NCBI RefSeq assembly: GCF_004362825.1
Contig: NZ_SNXZ01000004.1
Location: forward strand, 682,001 to 746,000
Direction: 5' to 3'
From: Labedaea rhizosphaerae
GTDB taxonomy: Bacteria; Actinomycetota; Actinomycetes; Mycobacteriales; Pseudonocardiaceae
DNA length: 64,000 bases
Position numbers and translations under genes: made by a program. A model generated the notes under the pieces. The model was not told the origin of the DNA, did no database searches, and saw only the letters and a list, made by a program, of their open reading frames with translations. The number at the start of each line of letters is the position of its first letter. Within the stretch, counting starts at the first letter, position 1. Below, piece after piece: positions 1 to 8,348 of this stretch.

Positions 1-586
1 CGACCACCACGATGTCGTCCGGCGCGGCCCGCACTCCCCTGGTCCGGGCGATCCACCGGCTGATCGACGCCCGCAGCTCCGGCGTGCCGCGCGGGTCCGC
101 GTAACCCAGCGACGCCGACGGGGTGTCGGCGAGGACCGAGCGCTCGGCCCGCAGCCAGGCCGCCCGCGGGAACGCGCTCAGGTCGGGCAGGCCGGGGGCG
201 AGGTCGGCGTTCGCGGGCGCGGCGCGCAGGGCGTCGAACAGCGCCGTCGAGCGCGGCTCCAGGTTGACCGGCGCCGGTTTGCCGACGGGCACCGGGGTGG
301 GGACCACTCCCGCGACGACCGTGCCGTTGCGGCCGTGACCGGCCAGCAGGCCCTCCTCGGTGAGCCGCTGGTAGGCCTCGACGACCACGCCACGGGACAC
401 GCCGAGTTCGTCGGCCAGCACGCGGCTGGCCGGCAGGCGTTCGCCGGTGGCCACCGCGTTCCTGGCGATCGCGTCGCGCAGGACGCGGGTCAGCCAGTCC
501 GTGCGTCCCGCTGCCGGTGGTCGGTCGAGCGGCAGGAACTCCGACGTTTTGGTCCTAGCTGATGGCCCTTCTTTGGTCCTGTCCAC
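1..586 (-). CDS. MocR/PdxR-type GntR-aminotransferase regulator (3' part outside window)
   Basis: Only the first about 195 codons lie in the window; the gene runs off at base 1. Residues about 25-90 form a GntR winged helix (WLTRVLRDAIARNAVATGERLPASR, then LGVSRGVVVEAYQRLTEEGLL), followed by a linker and the start of a fold-type-I aminotransferase-like domain (LPDLSAFPRAAWLRAER, LGYADPRGTPELRASISRW). In MocR proteins that domain senses PLP or an amino acid and does not catalyse. The GTG at 586 is the only reasonable start before the winged helix; no Shine-Dalgarno is visible, so the message may be leaderless. It is divergent from the lysE-type exporter at 615, which it probably controls. The PLP lysine is outside the window. 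Confidence 0.8.
   Translation of the reverse strand, partial: MDRTKEGPSARTKTSEFLPLDRPPAAGRTDWLTRVLRDAIARNAVATGERLPASRVLADELGVSRGVVVEAYQRLTEEGLLAGHGRNGTVVAGVVPTPVPVGKPAPVNLEPRSTALFDALRAAPANADLAPGLPDLSAFPRAAWLRAERSVLADTPSASLGYADPRGTPELRASISRWIARTRGVRAAPDDIVVV
548..580. promoter_or_regulatory. Direct repeat TTTGGTCCT, candidate MocR operator
   Basis: TTTGGTCCT occurs at 548-556 and again at 572-580, 24 bp apart (slightly over two helical turns) and in the same orientation. MocR regulators usually bind direct repeats in the divergent promoter region shared with their target. Here the repeats lie inside the first codons of the regulator and 35-65 bp upstream of the exporter ATG. Function is inferred from placement. 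Confidence 0.45.
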
Positions 587-614
587 GAGACCATTGTGGC
601 GCGACAGTGGAGCC

Positions 615-1214
615 ATGAGCATCGAGTTCTGGCTGACCGCGTTGATCGTGTCCATCACGCCGGGGACCGGGGTCGTGCTGACCGTGGCCGCCGGGCTCAC
701 CCACGGCTCGCGGGCCGGGGTGATCACGGCCGTGGGCTGCACGCTCGGCGTCGTGCCGCACATGCTGGCCGCGGTGACGGGCATCGCGTTGTTGCTGAGC
801 GCGAGCCCGGTCGCGTTCGCGGCGTTGAAGTGGGCGGGCGTCGGCTACCTGCTGTACATGGCGATCTCGATGCTGCGTGCCGGGCGCGTGAGCATCGACG
901 AGTCGGCGGCGCCCTCGGCGCGCCGCGCGATCGTCAAGGCGGTGCTCGCCAACCTGCTCAACCCGAAGCTGACGATCTTCTTCTTCGCGTTCCTGCCGCA
1001 GTTCGTGAACGCGCACGACCCCGGGGCGGGCCGGGCGATGCTGGTGCTGGGCCTGCTGTTCATGGTCGTGACGTTCGTGGTGTTCGCGGGGTATGCCGTG
1101 GCCGCGGCCGCCGTGCGCGACAAGGTGATCTCCCGGCCGCGGGTCCTGACGGCGCTGCAGCGGGTGTTCGCGGTGTCGTTCGTGGCGCTGGGGGCGCGGC
1201 TCGCGCTGGCCTAG
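615..1214 (+). CDS. LysE/RhtB family amino-acid exporter
   Basis: A 199-residue inner-membrane protein with five to six hydrophobic segments and the LysE/RhtB hallmarks: an N-terminal ITPGTG loop, GCTLGVVPH in the second segment, KWAGVGYLLYMA, and NLLNPKLTIFFFAFLPQFV before the third major segment. Members export amino acids or derivatives using the proton motive force; the substrate cannot be told from the sequence. The ATG at 615 opens with MSIEFWLTALIVSITPG, the normal family start; an upstream extension in frame carries no family sequence. It is divergent from the MocR regulator. Its TAG overlaps the stop of the convergent transporter. Confidence 0.88.
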   Translation: MSIEFWLTALIVSITPGTGVVLTVAAGLTHGSRAGVITAVGCTLGVVPHMLAAVTGIALLLSASPVAFAALKWAGVGYLLYMAISMLRAGRVSIDESAAPSARRAIVKAVLANLLNPKLTIFFFAFLPQFVNAHDPGAGRAMLVLGLLFMVVTFVVFAGYAVAAAAVRDKVISRPRVLTALQRVFAVSFVALGARLALA

Positions 1215-2203
1215 CGCGCCACCTGGACCAGCACCGCGCCGGCCAGCAGGGTCGCCGCCCCGGCGAGCTGGACCGGGCCGAGCGACTGGCCGAGCAGCAG
1301 CCACGCCAGCCCGGCGGCGACCAGCGGTTCGACCAGCGCCAGCACGCTGGCCCGGGTCGACGTCAGCGCACGCAAAGCGTGCAGCCCCACCAGGTACGGC
1401 ACGGCGGTGCCGAACACGGCGAGGACCAGGACCGCCAGCCACGCCGGGAACTGGAGCCCGCCGAGCACCGCCGGCGGGCCCTGGAGTGTCCACACCGGAC
1501 TGACGGCGAAGACCACGACCGCGCCGATCGCGAGACCGGCGGCGGTCACGCCGAACGAGTCGTGCCTGCCCGCGCTGTGCTCACCGAGCAGGAAGTACCC
1601 GGCCGAGCAGACCGCCGAGGCCAGCCCCGCGGCGACGCCGAGCAGGTCCAGCCGGTCGACGTGCCAGAGCTCGGCGACCAGCGCGAGCCCGGCGAGGGCC
1701 AGCCCGATGCCGACCCACACCAGCCCCGGCAGCCGCGTACGCCGCACCACCCGCACCCAGAGGGCCACGAGCACCGGCGCGGCGTTGACCAACACCATCG
1801 CGACACCGACCGGAACCCGGGACACCGCAACGAAGAAGAGCAGTTGCACGCCCGCGACACCGAGCACGCCGTAGCCGAGCAGCAGCCACAGGTCGCCACG
1901 CCCGAACACCAGGGCCCGCGGCCGCAGCACCGCGATCACCTCCCCCGCATCGCGACCGTCGACCTGGACCTCGGATCACCGGTGCGCCCGCCGACAGCCC
2001 CGCGAGCGCCTTGGTGGCGAACGCGAAGTCGGCACCAGCACCAGCGCCGCGATCGCGATCCGCGCCGACGTGACCGCCCCGGGCGACCACCCCGCCGTCA
2101 TCACCGCCTTGGCCACCGGCCCGGACCCAGCGAACAGCACCCACGACATCAGGCTGAGCCCCGTCGCGGTCCCTTTCGTGGTCCGGGCTTCCACCACCCC
2201 CAT
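1211..2203 (-). pseudogene. EamA/DMT drug-metabolite transporter interrupted by an in-frame stop
   Basis: Codons from 2203 down to about 2035 encode the first two membrane helices of an EamA transporter (SWVLFAGSGPVAKAV, ARIAIAALVLVP). The remaining eight helices are encoded from about 1939 to 1211 (LLLGYGVLGVAGVQLLFF, PVGVAMVLVNAAPVLVALW, LVEPLVAAGLAWLLLGQSLG). Both parts are in the same frame but separated by about 33 extra codons with no family similarity, including TGA at 1978-1976. Without that block the protein would be about 297 residues, a normal EamA length. Either a short in-frame insertion has killed the gene, or the C-terminal part (GTG or ATG near 1939) is translated alone as an eight-helix remnant. 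Sequencing or assembly error is possible but a single-base error cannot explain it. Confidence 0.7.
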
Positions 2204-2254
2204 GCGGGCAGTGTGCCTACGCCCGCACGGGGTCCGACAACTGGTTTTGCCTCC

Positions 2255-2920
2255 TCAGGACCGGAAAGCGGCGTCGTAGGCGGCCAGGATCTCGGCCGGT
2301 TCACTCCGGGTGGCGTAGTCGGGGTGGACGTCGATCCAGCGGATCGTGCCCGCGCCGTCGACGATCACCGTGGTGGGCATGGGGATCACGGTGGTGCCGT
2401 CGGCGTTGGTGGCGGCCACGTCCAGACCCAGGACGGCCTGGGCCGCTTTGGCGTCCGAGGTGGGCTCGGTCAGCACGCCCAGCTTGCCGGCGACCGCGTT
2501 GCCCGGGTCGGACAGCACGGTGAACGTCAGGTCGTTGGTCTCCCGCATGCTCAGCGAGCCGTCCGGTTTCTGCGGGCTGATCGCGACCAGCACGCCACCA
2601 CGCGCGGTCAGCGGCTCGACCAGTTCGGTCTGGTAGGTCCGCAGGGCCAGGTTGCAGTACGGGCACCAGGAGCCGCGGTAGAACACCACGACGGCCGGAC
2701 GGCCCGCGAGGGCGGCACGCAAGGTGGTCGGGTTGCCGTGGACGTCCAGCACGTCGGCGTCCGGCAGGTCCGTGCCCGGCGTGGCCACCCCGGACGGGAT
2801 GCCCGCGGCGGCGAACTCGGCGCGTTCCGCGCCGAAGGCGGCGAGAACCTCGGCCGGGAGCTGCCCGGCCATGGTCTCCTGGAGGACGGTGGACTGGTCG
2901 GCGATCGGGGTTTCGGTCAT
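2255..2920 (-). CDS. Peroxiredoxin-like (AhpC/TSA) protein
   Basis: A 221-residue cytoplasmic thioredoxin-fold protein. The strand VVVFYRGSWCPYC carries the peroxidatic-type Cys86 and Cys89 in a CPYC motif, followed by LVAISPQKPDGS, a segment typical of AhpC/TSA proteins, and FTVLSDPGNAVAGKLGV. A role in reducing peroxides or disulphides is known for the family; the substrate is not evident. ATG at 2920 was chosen over a longer extension because MTETPIADQ is the usual kind of N-terminus. It lies 45 bp downstream of the TetR gene on the same strand, so both are probably one transcript under the operator at 3591. Confidence 0.85.
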   Translation of the reverse strand: MTETPIADQSTVLQETMAGQLPAEVLAAFGAERAEFAAAGIPSGVATPGTDLPDADVLDVHGNPTTLRAALAGRPAVVVFYRGSWCPYCNLALRTYQTELVEPLTARGGVLVAISPQKPDGSLSMRETNDLTFTVLSDPGNAVAGKLGVLTEPTSDAKAAQAVLGLDVAATNADGTTVIPMPTTVIVDGAGTIRWIDVHPDYATRSEPAEILAAYDAAFRS

Positions 2921-2965
2921 GACGCCCACAGTTGCCCTTGAGAAATGGCATCGCAATGCCAGTTC

Positions 2966-3580
2966 TCAGCTGACCGTGTGCAGCTCCACGAACGCGAGCG
3001 CCGAATCGAGCGCCACCTCCAGCGGCTTGGCCTCGCGGTTGAGCTGGGCCAGCAGCAACCCGCCCTGCAACGAGGCGAGCAACGTCACCGCCAACGCCTC
3101 CGGGTCGGCGTCGGGCCGCAGGGTTCCGTTGGCGTGCATGGCCACCAGCCCCGAACGCAGCCCCGCCGACCAGCGCGCGAAGCTGTGGGCGAGCTGCAGC
3201 CGCGCGGCCTCGTCGTGCTCGGCGAGCTGGTGGGTCAGCGCGGCGATCGGGCAGCCGCCGCGGTAGTCCAGCTCGCGCACCCGCCCGACCACGAAATCAC
3301 GCCACTCGCGCAGGCCGGCCATGGTATCGAGGCGGATGAAGAGCTGTTCCTGCGGCTCGATGACGGCGTTGGTCTGGTACTCGATCACCGCGCGCACCAG
3401 CGCGGTCTTGTCCGCGAAGTAGTGGTAGATCTGAGAATTGCTCACCCCGGCCCGCAGCCGCACGTCCTCGACGGTGGTGGCCGCCACCCCGCTGTCGAAC
3501 ATCAGCTGCGCGGCCGCCGCGACGATGCGCCGCCTGGTCTCCTGGCCCTTGGCCGTGAGCGTGCCCGGTTTGATTGGCAT
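2966..3580 (-). CDS. TetR family regulator of the peroxiredoxin-like gene
   Basis: A 204-residue TetR protein. Residues 10-57 form the HTH (ETRRRIVAAAAQLMFDSGVAATTVEDVRLRAGVSNSQIYHYFADKTAL spans it), and the rest is a helical ligand domain with a GGCPIAALTHQLAEHD segment typical of the quinone- or electrophile-sensing TetR group (TetR_C_16/YxaF-like). A GTG nine bases upstream (3589) is an alternative start; ATG 3580 has GGTGG before it. A perfect inverted repeat begins one base beyond 3589, consistent with autoregulation of itself and the downstream peroxiredoxin gene. Confidence 0.85.
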   Translation of the reverse strand: MPIKPGTLTAKGQETRRRIVAAAAQLMFDSGVAATTVEDVRLRAGVSNSQIYHYFADKTALVRAVIEYQTNAVIEPQEQLFIRLDTMAGLREWRDFVVGRVRELDYRGGCPIAALTHQLAEHDEAARLQLAHSFARWSAGLRSGLVAMHANGTLRPDADPEALAVTLLASLQGGLLLAQLNREAKPLEVALDSALAFVELHTVS

Positions 3581-3590
3581 GCCACCCACT

Positions 3591-3626
3591 GTACGAGCTC
3601 TGGCATGGACGGTTCAGAGCTCGTAC
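3591..3626. promoter_or_regulatory. Perfect 12-bp-arm inverted repeat, TetR operator candidate
   Basis: GTACGAGCTCTG (3591-3602) is exactly reverse-complementary to CAGAGCTCGTAC (3615-3626) around a 12-bp spacer. It sits directly upstream of the TetR start and 76 bp before the HAD phosphatase gene on the other strand. Placement and symmetry fit a TetR operator; it could also affect the divergent glycan cluster. Confidence 0.6.
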
Positions 3627-3701
3627 CGCCTCTGTCATCCGATCGACTGGCACCGGCCCGCGCTGGGTTTGGCCGGGTGGCCCCCGGGCTACTACTCCGC
3701 C

Positions 3702-4232
3702 ATGGCGGTGCGAGCGATCCTGTTCGACCGGGACGGCACGCTGGTCCACGACGTCCCGTACAACGGTGACCCGGCGGCGGTGCGACCCGTGCACGCGGCC
3801 GCCCGAGCGCTGGCCCTCGCACGGATGCACGGGCTGCGCACCGGCGTGGTGACCAACCAGTCGGGGATCGGCCGAGGACTGCTGACCACGGCCCAGGTCG
3901 ACGCGGTGCACCAGCGCGTCGACGAACTGCTCGGCCGCTTCGACACCTGGCAGGTGTGCCCCCACCACCCGCACGACGGGTGCCGGTGCCGCAAACCCGC
4001 CCCGGGCCTGGTGCTCGACGCGTGTGCCGCCCTCGGCGTGCCCCCGGCCGCCACGGTGGTGATCGGCGACATCGGCGCGGACGTGCGGGCGGCCCTGGCC
4101 GCGGGCGCCCGGCCCATCCTGGTGCCGACCCCCGTGACCAGGGCCGACGAGGTCGAAGCGGCGCCGGAGGTCGCGCCGGACCTGCTCGAGGCGGTCCGGC
4201 TCGCGTTGGCGCCCGCGGGAGTGCCCACGTGA
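3702..4232 (+). CDS. HAD-IIIA phosphatase, GmhB-like (heptose bisphosphate phosphatase)
   Basis: A 176-residue HAD phosphatase. DRDGT (Asp9, Asp11) is motif I, TNQSG motif II, and VVIGDIGADVRAALAAGA motif III/IV. Between them lies the zinc-binding loop of the GmhB branch: Cys86, His88, Cys94 and Cys96 in CPHHPHDGCRCRKP. GmhB removes one phosphate from D-glycero-D-manno-heptose 1,7-bisphosphate during activation of heptose. It opens a tight operon: its TGA overlaps the GTG of the first GT9 gene. This placement supports a heptose role, although histidinol-phosphatase-like HADs share the fold. Confidence 0.85.
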   Translation: MAVRAILFDRDGTLVHDVPYNGDPAAVRPVHAAARALALARMHGLRTGVVTNQSGIGRGLLTTAQVDAVHQRVDELLGRFDTWQVCPHHPHDGCRCRKPAPGLVLDACAALGVPPAATVVIGDIGADVRAALAAGARPILVPTPVTRADEVEAAPEVAPDLLEAVRLALAPAGVPT

Positions 4233-5245
4233 GGGCGGCGCGGCTGCTCGTGGTGCGGCTCGACAGCGACGGCGACGTGCTGCTCGCCGGTCCGGCCGTG
4301 CGCGCCGCGGCCGCCGGGTGGCGCGGCCGCCTGACCGAGGTGACGGTGCTGTGCGGCCCGGCCGGGCAGCAGGCCGCACGGCTGCTGCCCGGCGTGCGTC
4401 AAGTGCTCGTCTGGCGCTGCCCGTGGATCGAGGCCCAGCCGCCGGCGGTCGACCCCACGGACCTCGACGCGCTGATTTCGTTGCTGCGCGGACAAAGCTT
4501 CGACGCGGCGATCGTGCTGACCTCGTTCCACCAGAGCAGCCTGCCCACCGCGCTGGTGCTGCGCATGGCCGAAATCCCGGACATCACCGCCATCTCCGAG
4601 GACTACCCGGGGTCCCTTGTGGACACCCGGGTACGGCCGCCCGGTGACATCCCGGAAGCCGAGCGGGCGCTCGCGGTGGCCGAGGCGGCGGGATGCGCGT
4701 TGCCGCCGGGCGACGACGGCCGGTTGCGGGTGCACGGCGTGCGGCCACCGGACTCGACGGGCTACGTGGTCGTGCACCCCGGAGCCACCGTCGGCGCCCG
4801 CCGCTGGCCGGCCGAGCGGTGCGCCGCGACCGTCGAACTGCTGAGCGCGCGCGGCCATCGCGTGGTGGTCACCGGCACCGCCGCCGAACGCGACCTGACC
4901 GCGGCCGTCGCCGGGCGGCACGGGACCGACCTCGGTGGCCGCACCCCGTACCCGGAGCTGGCCGGGGTGCTCGCCGGGGCGGACGCCGTGGTCGTGGGCA
5001 ACACCGGGCCCGCGCACCTGGCCGCGGCGGTCGGCACGCCGGTCGTGTCGCTCTTCTCCCCCGTCGTCCCGGCCGCGCGCTGGGCGCCCTACCGGGTGCC
5101 GTGCGTGCTCCTCGGCGACCAGAGCGCCCCCTGCCGGGACACCCGGGCGCGTGACTGCCCGGTGCCCGGCCACCCCTGCCTGAGCTCGGTGACGCCCGAC
5201 GACGTGGCCGATGCCGTGCGAACCCTGATTGGAGGTGGCCGATGA
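4229..5245 (+). CDS. Glycosyltransferase family 9 (heptosyltransferase-like) 1
   Basis: A 338-residue GT-B protein of family GT9, the ADP-heptose:LPS heptosyltransferase family. Seen: the N-terminal RLLVVRLDSDGDVLLAGPA strand-loop, YVVVHPGATVGARRWPAERCAA at the start of the C-terminal Rossmann domain, VVVTGTAAERDL, and the GNTGPAHLAAAVGTPVVSLFSP nucleotide-sugar site. A C-terminal Cys cluster (CRDTRARDCPVPGHPC) is common in actinobacterial members. The start is GTG at 4229, overlapping the HAD stop in GTGA. The acceptor is unknown; actinobacteria have no LPS, so a secreted glycan or small glycosylated product is more likely. Confidence 0.85.
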   Translation: MRAARLLVVRLDSDGDVLLAGPAVRAAAAGWRGRLTEVTVLCGPAGQQAARLLPGVRQVLVWRCPWIEAQPPAVDPTDLDALISLLRGQSFDAAIVLTSFHQSSLPTALVLRMAEIPDITAISEDYPGSLVDTRVRPPGDIPEAERALAVAEAAGCALPPGDDGRLRVHGVRPPDSTGYVVVHPGATVGARRWPAERCAATVELLSARGHRVVVTGTAAERDLTAAVAGRHGTDLGGRTPYPELAGVLAGADAVVVGNTGPAHLAAAVGTPVVSLFSPVVPAARWAPYRVPCVLLGDQSAPCRDTRARDCPVPGHPCLSSVTPDDVADAVRTLIGGGR

Positions 5246-6255
5246 GCCGCCGGTTGCGGATCCTGCTGTGGCACGTGCACGGGTCGTGGACCACGTCGTT
5301 CGTGCAGGGCCGGCACGACTACCTGCTCCCGACGCTGCCCGAGGGCGGGCCGTGGGGTGGCGGGCGGTGCGGGCGCCCCTGGACCCACGCCGAGGAGGTC
5401 CCGGTGCCGGACCTGGCGAGCACCGACGTCGACGTCGTCGTGCTGCAACGCCCGGAGGAGTACGAACTGGCGACCGACTGGCTCGGCCGCCGGCCCGGCC
5501 GGGACGTGCCCGCGGTGTACGTCGAGCACAACACCCCGCGCGCGGGGATCCCGGACACCCGGCACCCGCTGGCCGACCTGGACGACACCGGCTCGATCAC
5601 GATCGCGCACGTCACCCACTTCAACGACCTCATGTGGGACAACGCCGGGCAGCCGACCACGGTGATCGAGCACGGCGTCGTCGACCCGGGCCACCGCTAC
5701 ACGGGCGATCTGGCCCGGGCCGCGGTCGTGGTGAACGAGCCCGTGCGCCGCGGGCGGGTCACCGGCACCGATCTGTTGCCGCGGCTGGCCGAGGTGGCGC
5801 CGCTCGACGTCTACGGCATGGGCCTGGACGGCATCGAGGCGGCCACCGGGCTCGGGCCCAACCGGCTGACCCCGCGCGGTGCCCTCGACCTGGACGAACT
5901 GCACGCCTCGATGGCTCGACGCCGCGCGTACGTGCACCCGGTGCGGTGGACGTCGCTTGGCCTGTCGTTGATCGAGGCCATGCACCTCGGGATGCCCGTG
6001 GTGGTCCTCGCGAGCACGGAGGCGGCGCGGGCGATCCCGCCAGGCGCGGGGGTGCTCGCGACCAGCGTGGCCGACCTGGTCGGCGGGCTCCGGCTGGTGA
6101 TGAACGACCGCGGGTACGCCGACGCCATCGGCCGGCAAGCCCGGGAAGTCGCGCTGGAGCGCTACGGTTTGGGCCGGTTCCTCGACGACTGGGATGAGTT
6201 GCTGTTCGCCACCGCGCGGGCCTCAGCGGGCATGACGACAGGGGTGTCGCGATGA
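5242..6255 (+). CDS. GT4-like glycosyltransferase
   Basis: A 337-residue protein with a GT-B architecture. The N-terminal half (LRILLWHVHGSWTTSFVQG, VPAVYVEHNTPRAGIP, TVIEHGVVDPG) matches the acceptor-side domain of family 4 transferases. The C-terminal half has YVHPVRWTSLGLSLIEAMHLGMPVVVLAS, equivalent to the family E-x7-E donor-binding segment. It starts in an ATGA overlap with the preceding GT9 gene and ends in an ATGA overlap with the next, so the four genes from 3702 to 7358 form one translationally coupled operon. Donor and acceptor are not predictable. Confidence 0.82.
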   Translation: MSRRLRILLWHVHGSWTTSFVQGRHDYLLPTLPEGGPWGGGRCGRPWTHAEEVPVPDLASTDVDVVVLQRPEEYELATDWLGRRPGRDVPAVYVEHNTPRAGIPDTRHPLADLDDTGSITIAHVTHFNDLMWDNAGQPTTVIEHGVVDPGHRYTGDLARAAVVVNEPVRRGRVTGTDLLPRLAEVAPLDVYGMGLDGIEAATGLGPNRLTPRGALDLDELHASMARRRAYVHPVRWTSLGLSLIEAMHLGMPVVVLASTEAARAIPPGAGVLATSVADLVGGLRLVMNDRGYADAIGRQAREVALERYGLGRFLDDWDELLFATARASAGMTTGVSR

Positions 6256-7358
6256 GCGCGGGACTCGTTCGCCCGAACCACCACCCCGCCGCCGACACTG
6301 GCGCACCGATCACATGGTCCCGGCTGCGACGAATCCTGGCCGTACGCACCGACAACCTCGGCGACCTGGTCATGCTCACCCCCGCACTACGCGCGCTGCG
6401 GGCCGCCGCACCCCAAGCCCGGCTCGACCTGCTTGCGTCGTGCGGCGCGGCCGCGGCGGCGTCCATGCTGCCCGCGGTCGACACAGTGCTGGGCGCCCGC
6501 ATCCCGTGGCAGCAGGTCGGCGGCGTGGCGGTGCCGGAGCTCGCGAACGCGCAGCGCCACTTGCTCGGCGTGCTGGCCACCGGCTGCTACGACGCGATGG
6601 TGGTGTTCACCTCGCCCACGCAGTCGCCGTGGCCGGCCGCGCAACTCGGCGCATTGGCCGGGATTCCGTTGCGCGCCTTGCATTCCAGCGAGTTCGGCGG
6701 TGCGCTGGCCAGCCACTGGGTCACCCCGCCGCCCGAACCGGTGCACCAGGTCGACCGCAGCCTGCACCTGCTCGCGGCGCTGGGCGTGCCCGATGCCGGG
6801 CGGCACCTCGAACTGGTGGTGCCGCCCGTGCCGCTGCCCCGTGCCCGCAGGCCGGTCGCACTGCTGGTGCCCGGTGGTTCGGCGCCGGCCAAGCGGTATC
6901 CGGCCGAGCGGTTCGCCGCCGTCGCGGCCTCGATCGCGTCGGCGGGGGTCGAGGTGCAGGTCAGCGGCACCGCGGCCGAGCACGACCTGACTCGGTCCAT
7001 TGTGGACAGCGTGGGCCGAGTCTCGGTCCACGCGCTCGAGCCGGTGCCGTTCCCCGCGTTCGTGGCGCAGGTCGCGGCCGCGGACGTGGTGCTGTGCAAC
7101 AACTCCGCGGCCATGCACGTGGCCGACGCGGTCGGCACGCCGGTCGTGGTCACCTACGCGGGCACGGAGCGGTTGAGCGACATGCCGCCGCGCTCGGTGC
7201 CCTCGCGGTTGTTGCAGCAGGCCGTGCCGTGTTCGCCGTGCCGCCAGTTCCAGTGCCCGTACGAGCACCAGTGCCTGGACATCGACCCCGAGGACGTGGC
7301 CTCGGCCGCGCTCGGCCTGCTGCGAACCCGGGTCGGCACACCGGCTGCCGTGTCCTGA
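6252..7358 (+). CDS. Glycosyltransferase family 9 (heptosyltransferase-like) 2
   Basis: A 368-residue GT9 protein with RILAVRTDNLGDLVMLTPALRALRAAAP (split here only by description), the classical heptosyltransferase N-terminus with the NLGD motif. It also has LLVPGGSAPAKRYPAERFAAV, VQVSGTAAEHDLT and CNNSAAMHVADAVGTPVVVTYAGTE. The C-terminus carries a CSPCRQFQCPYEHQC cysteine set similar to that of the first GT9. About 25 extra N-terminal residues precede the fold. The ATG is in an ATGA overlap with the upstream transferase. It ends four bases from the stop of a convergent third GT9 gene. Confidence 0.85.
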   Translation: MSAGLVRPNHHPAADTGAPITWSRLRRILAVRTDNLGDLVMLTPALRALRAAAPQARLDLLASCGAAAAASMLPAVDTVLGARIPWQQVGGVAVPELANAQRHLLGVLATGCYDAMVVFTSPTQSPWPAAQLGALAGIPLRALHSSEFGGALASHWVTPPPEPVHQVDRSLHLLAALGVPDAGRHLELVVPPVPLPRARRPVALLVPGGSAPAKRYPAERFAAVAASIASAGVEVQVSGTAAEHDLTRSIVDSVGRVSVHALEPVPFPAFVAQVAAADVVLCNNSAAMHVADAVGTPVVVTYAGTERLSDMPPRSVPSRLLQQAVPCSPCRQFQCPYEHQCLDIDPEDVASAALGLLRTRVGTPAAVS

Positions 7359-7362
7359 CCGG

Positions 7363-8292
7363 TCACCGCTGCGGTGCCACCAACTCGTCGACGGCGGCGA
7401 GCACGTCGGCCACGCCGACGCCGAGCAACGCGGGATCCGGTTCGTCGCTGAACGGATCGCCGCGCGGGGCCGTGGCATCGGTCAACGCCACGTGCGGGCC
7501 GCCGGCCGGTGGTCCCCACTGCTGCGGGGTGGAGGGTCCGAACAACACGACCGACGGCGTGCCGAACGCATACGACAGGTGCGCGACACCGGTGTCGGCC
7601 GATACCAGCAGCGAAGCGTCGGCGATCAGGGCGGCCAGCGCGTCGAGCCCGAGGTGCCCGGCAAGCACCCGGTCCGGCGCCAGCCCGGCGCGGTCGGCGA
7701 TGGCCTGGCAGCGGTCGCGCTCGTGGACCGTCCCGGTGAGCACCACATCCGCACCTCGCGCAGCCAGTTCCCGTGCCACCTCGGCGAACCGGTCGACCGG
7801 CCACCGCCTGCTGCCGAACTTCGCGCCGGCGTGCAGCACGGTCGCCTTCGGCGCCGGACTGGCGATCGCCGGCCGCGCCAGGGCGAAGTCCGCGGGATCG
7901 GCCGGGATTCCGTACCAGCGCAGCAATGCACACCAACGTTCCCGTTCCGGGAACCCGTCACTCCACTGTGGACCATGAGGAACGTTGTACGCGAGCAGCC
8001 GACGCGGGCGCAGCGCACGCAGGGCGGCCGTGCTCTGCGGCCCCTTGCCGTGCAGGTTCACCGCGACCCGCGGCCGCGGCAACGGTCGCGACCTGGCCGC
8101 GGCCAGGTCGGCCAGCGGCCACAGCCGGTCGATGCCCCCGATCAGGTCGGCCACGGGCGCCAGCCAGTCCGGCGTGCCCAGCACCAGCCGGTCGTCCGGC
8201 CACGCCGCGCGGATCGCGCGCAGCGCCGGGACGGCCGTGAGCAGGTCACCGAGCCCCAGCGCGCGCAGCACGAAAACGATCCCACCGGTCAT
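7363..8292 (-). CDS. Glycosyltransferase family 9 (heptosyltransferase-like) 3
   Basis: A 309-residue GT9 protein on the opposite strand: GGIVFVLRALGLGDLLTAVPALRAI at the N-terminus (GLGD motif), ATVLHAGAKFGSRRWPVDRFAEV, DVVLTGTVHERDRCQAI, and SADTGVAHLSYAFGTPSVVLFGPS. The start is ATG 8292, which puts the strand-loop motif at residues 3-15 as usual; an upstream extension is unrelated sequence. It faces the operon at 3702-7358 with a four-base gap, which suggests one glycan locus transcribed from both ends. Confidence 0.85.
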   Translation of the reverse strand: MTGGIVFVLRALGLGDLLTAVPALRAIRAAWPDDRLVLGTPDWLAPVADLIGGIDRLWPLADLAAARSRPLPRPRVAVNLHGKGPQSTAALRALRPRRLLAYNVPHGPQWSDGFPERERWCALLRWYGIPADPADFALARPAIASPAPKATVLHAGAKFGSRRWPVDRFAEVARELAARGADVVLTGTVHERDRCQAIADRAGLAPDRVLAGHLGLDALAALIADASLLVSADTGVAHLSYAFGTPSVVLFGPSTPQQWGPPAGGPHVALTDATAPRGDPFSDEPDPALLGVGVADVLAAVDELVAPQR

Positions 8293-8348
8293 ACGGCGCG
8301 TGTTCCCGCGATCGACCCAGGGCAAACCGGATCGTCGTGCCGACGGTC

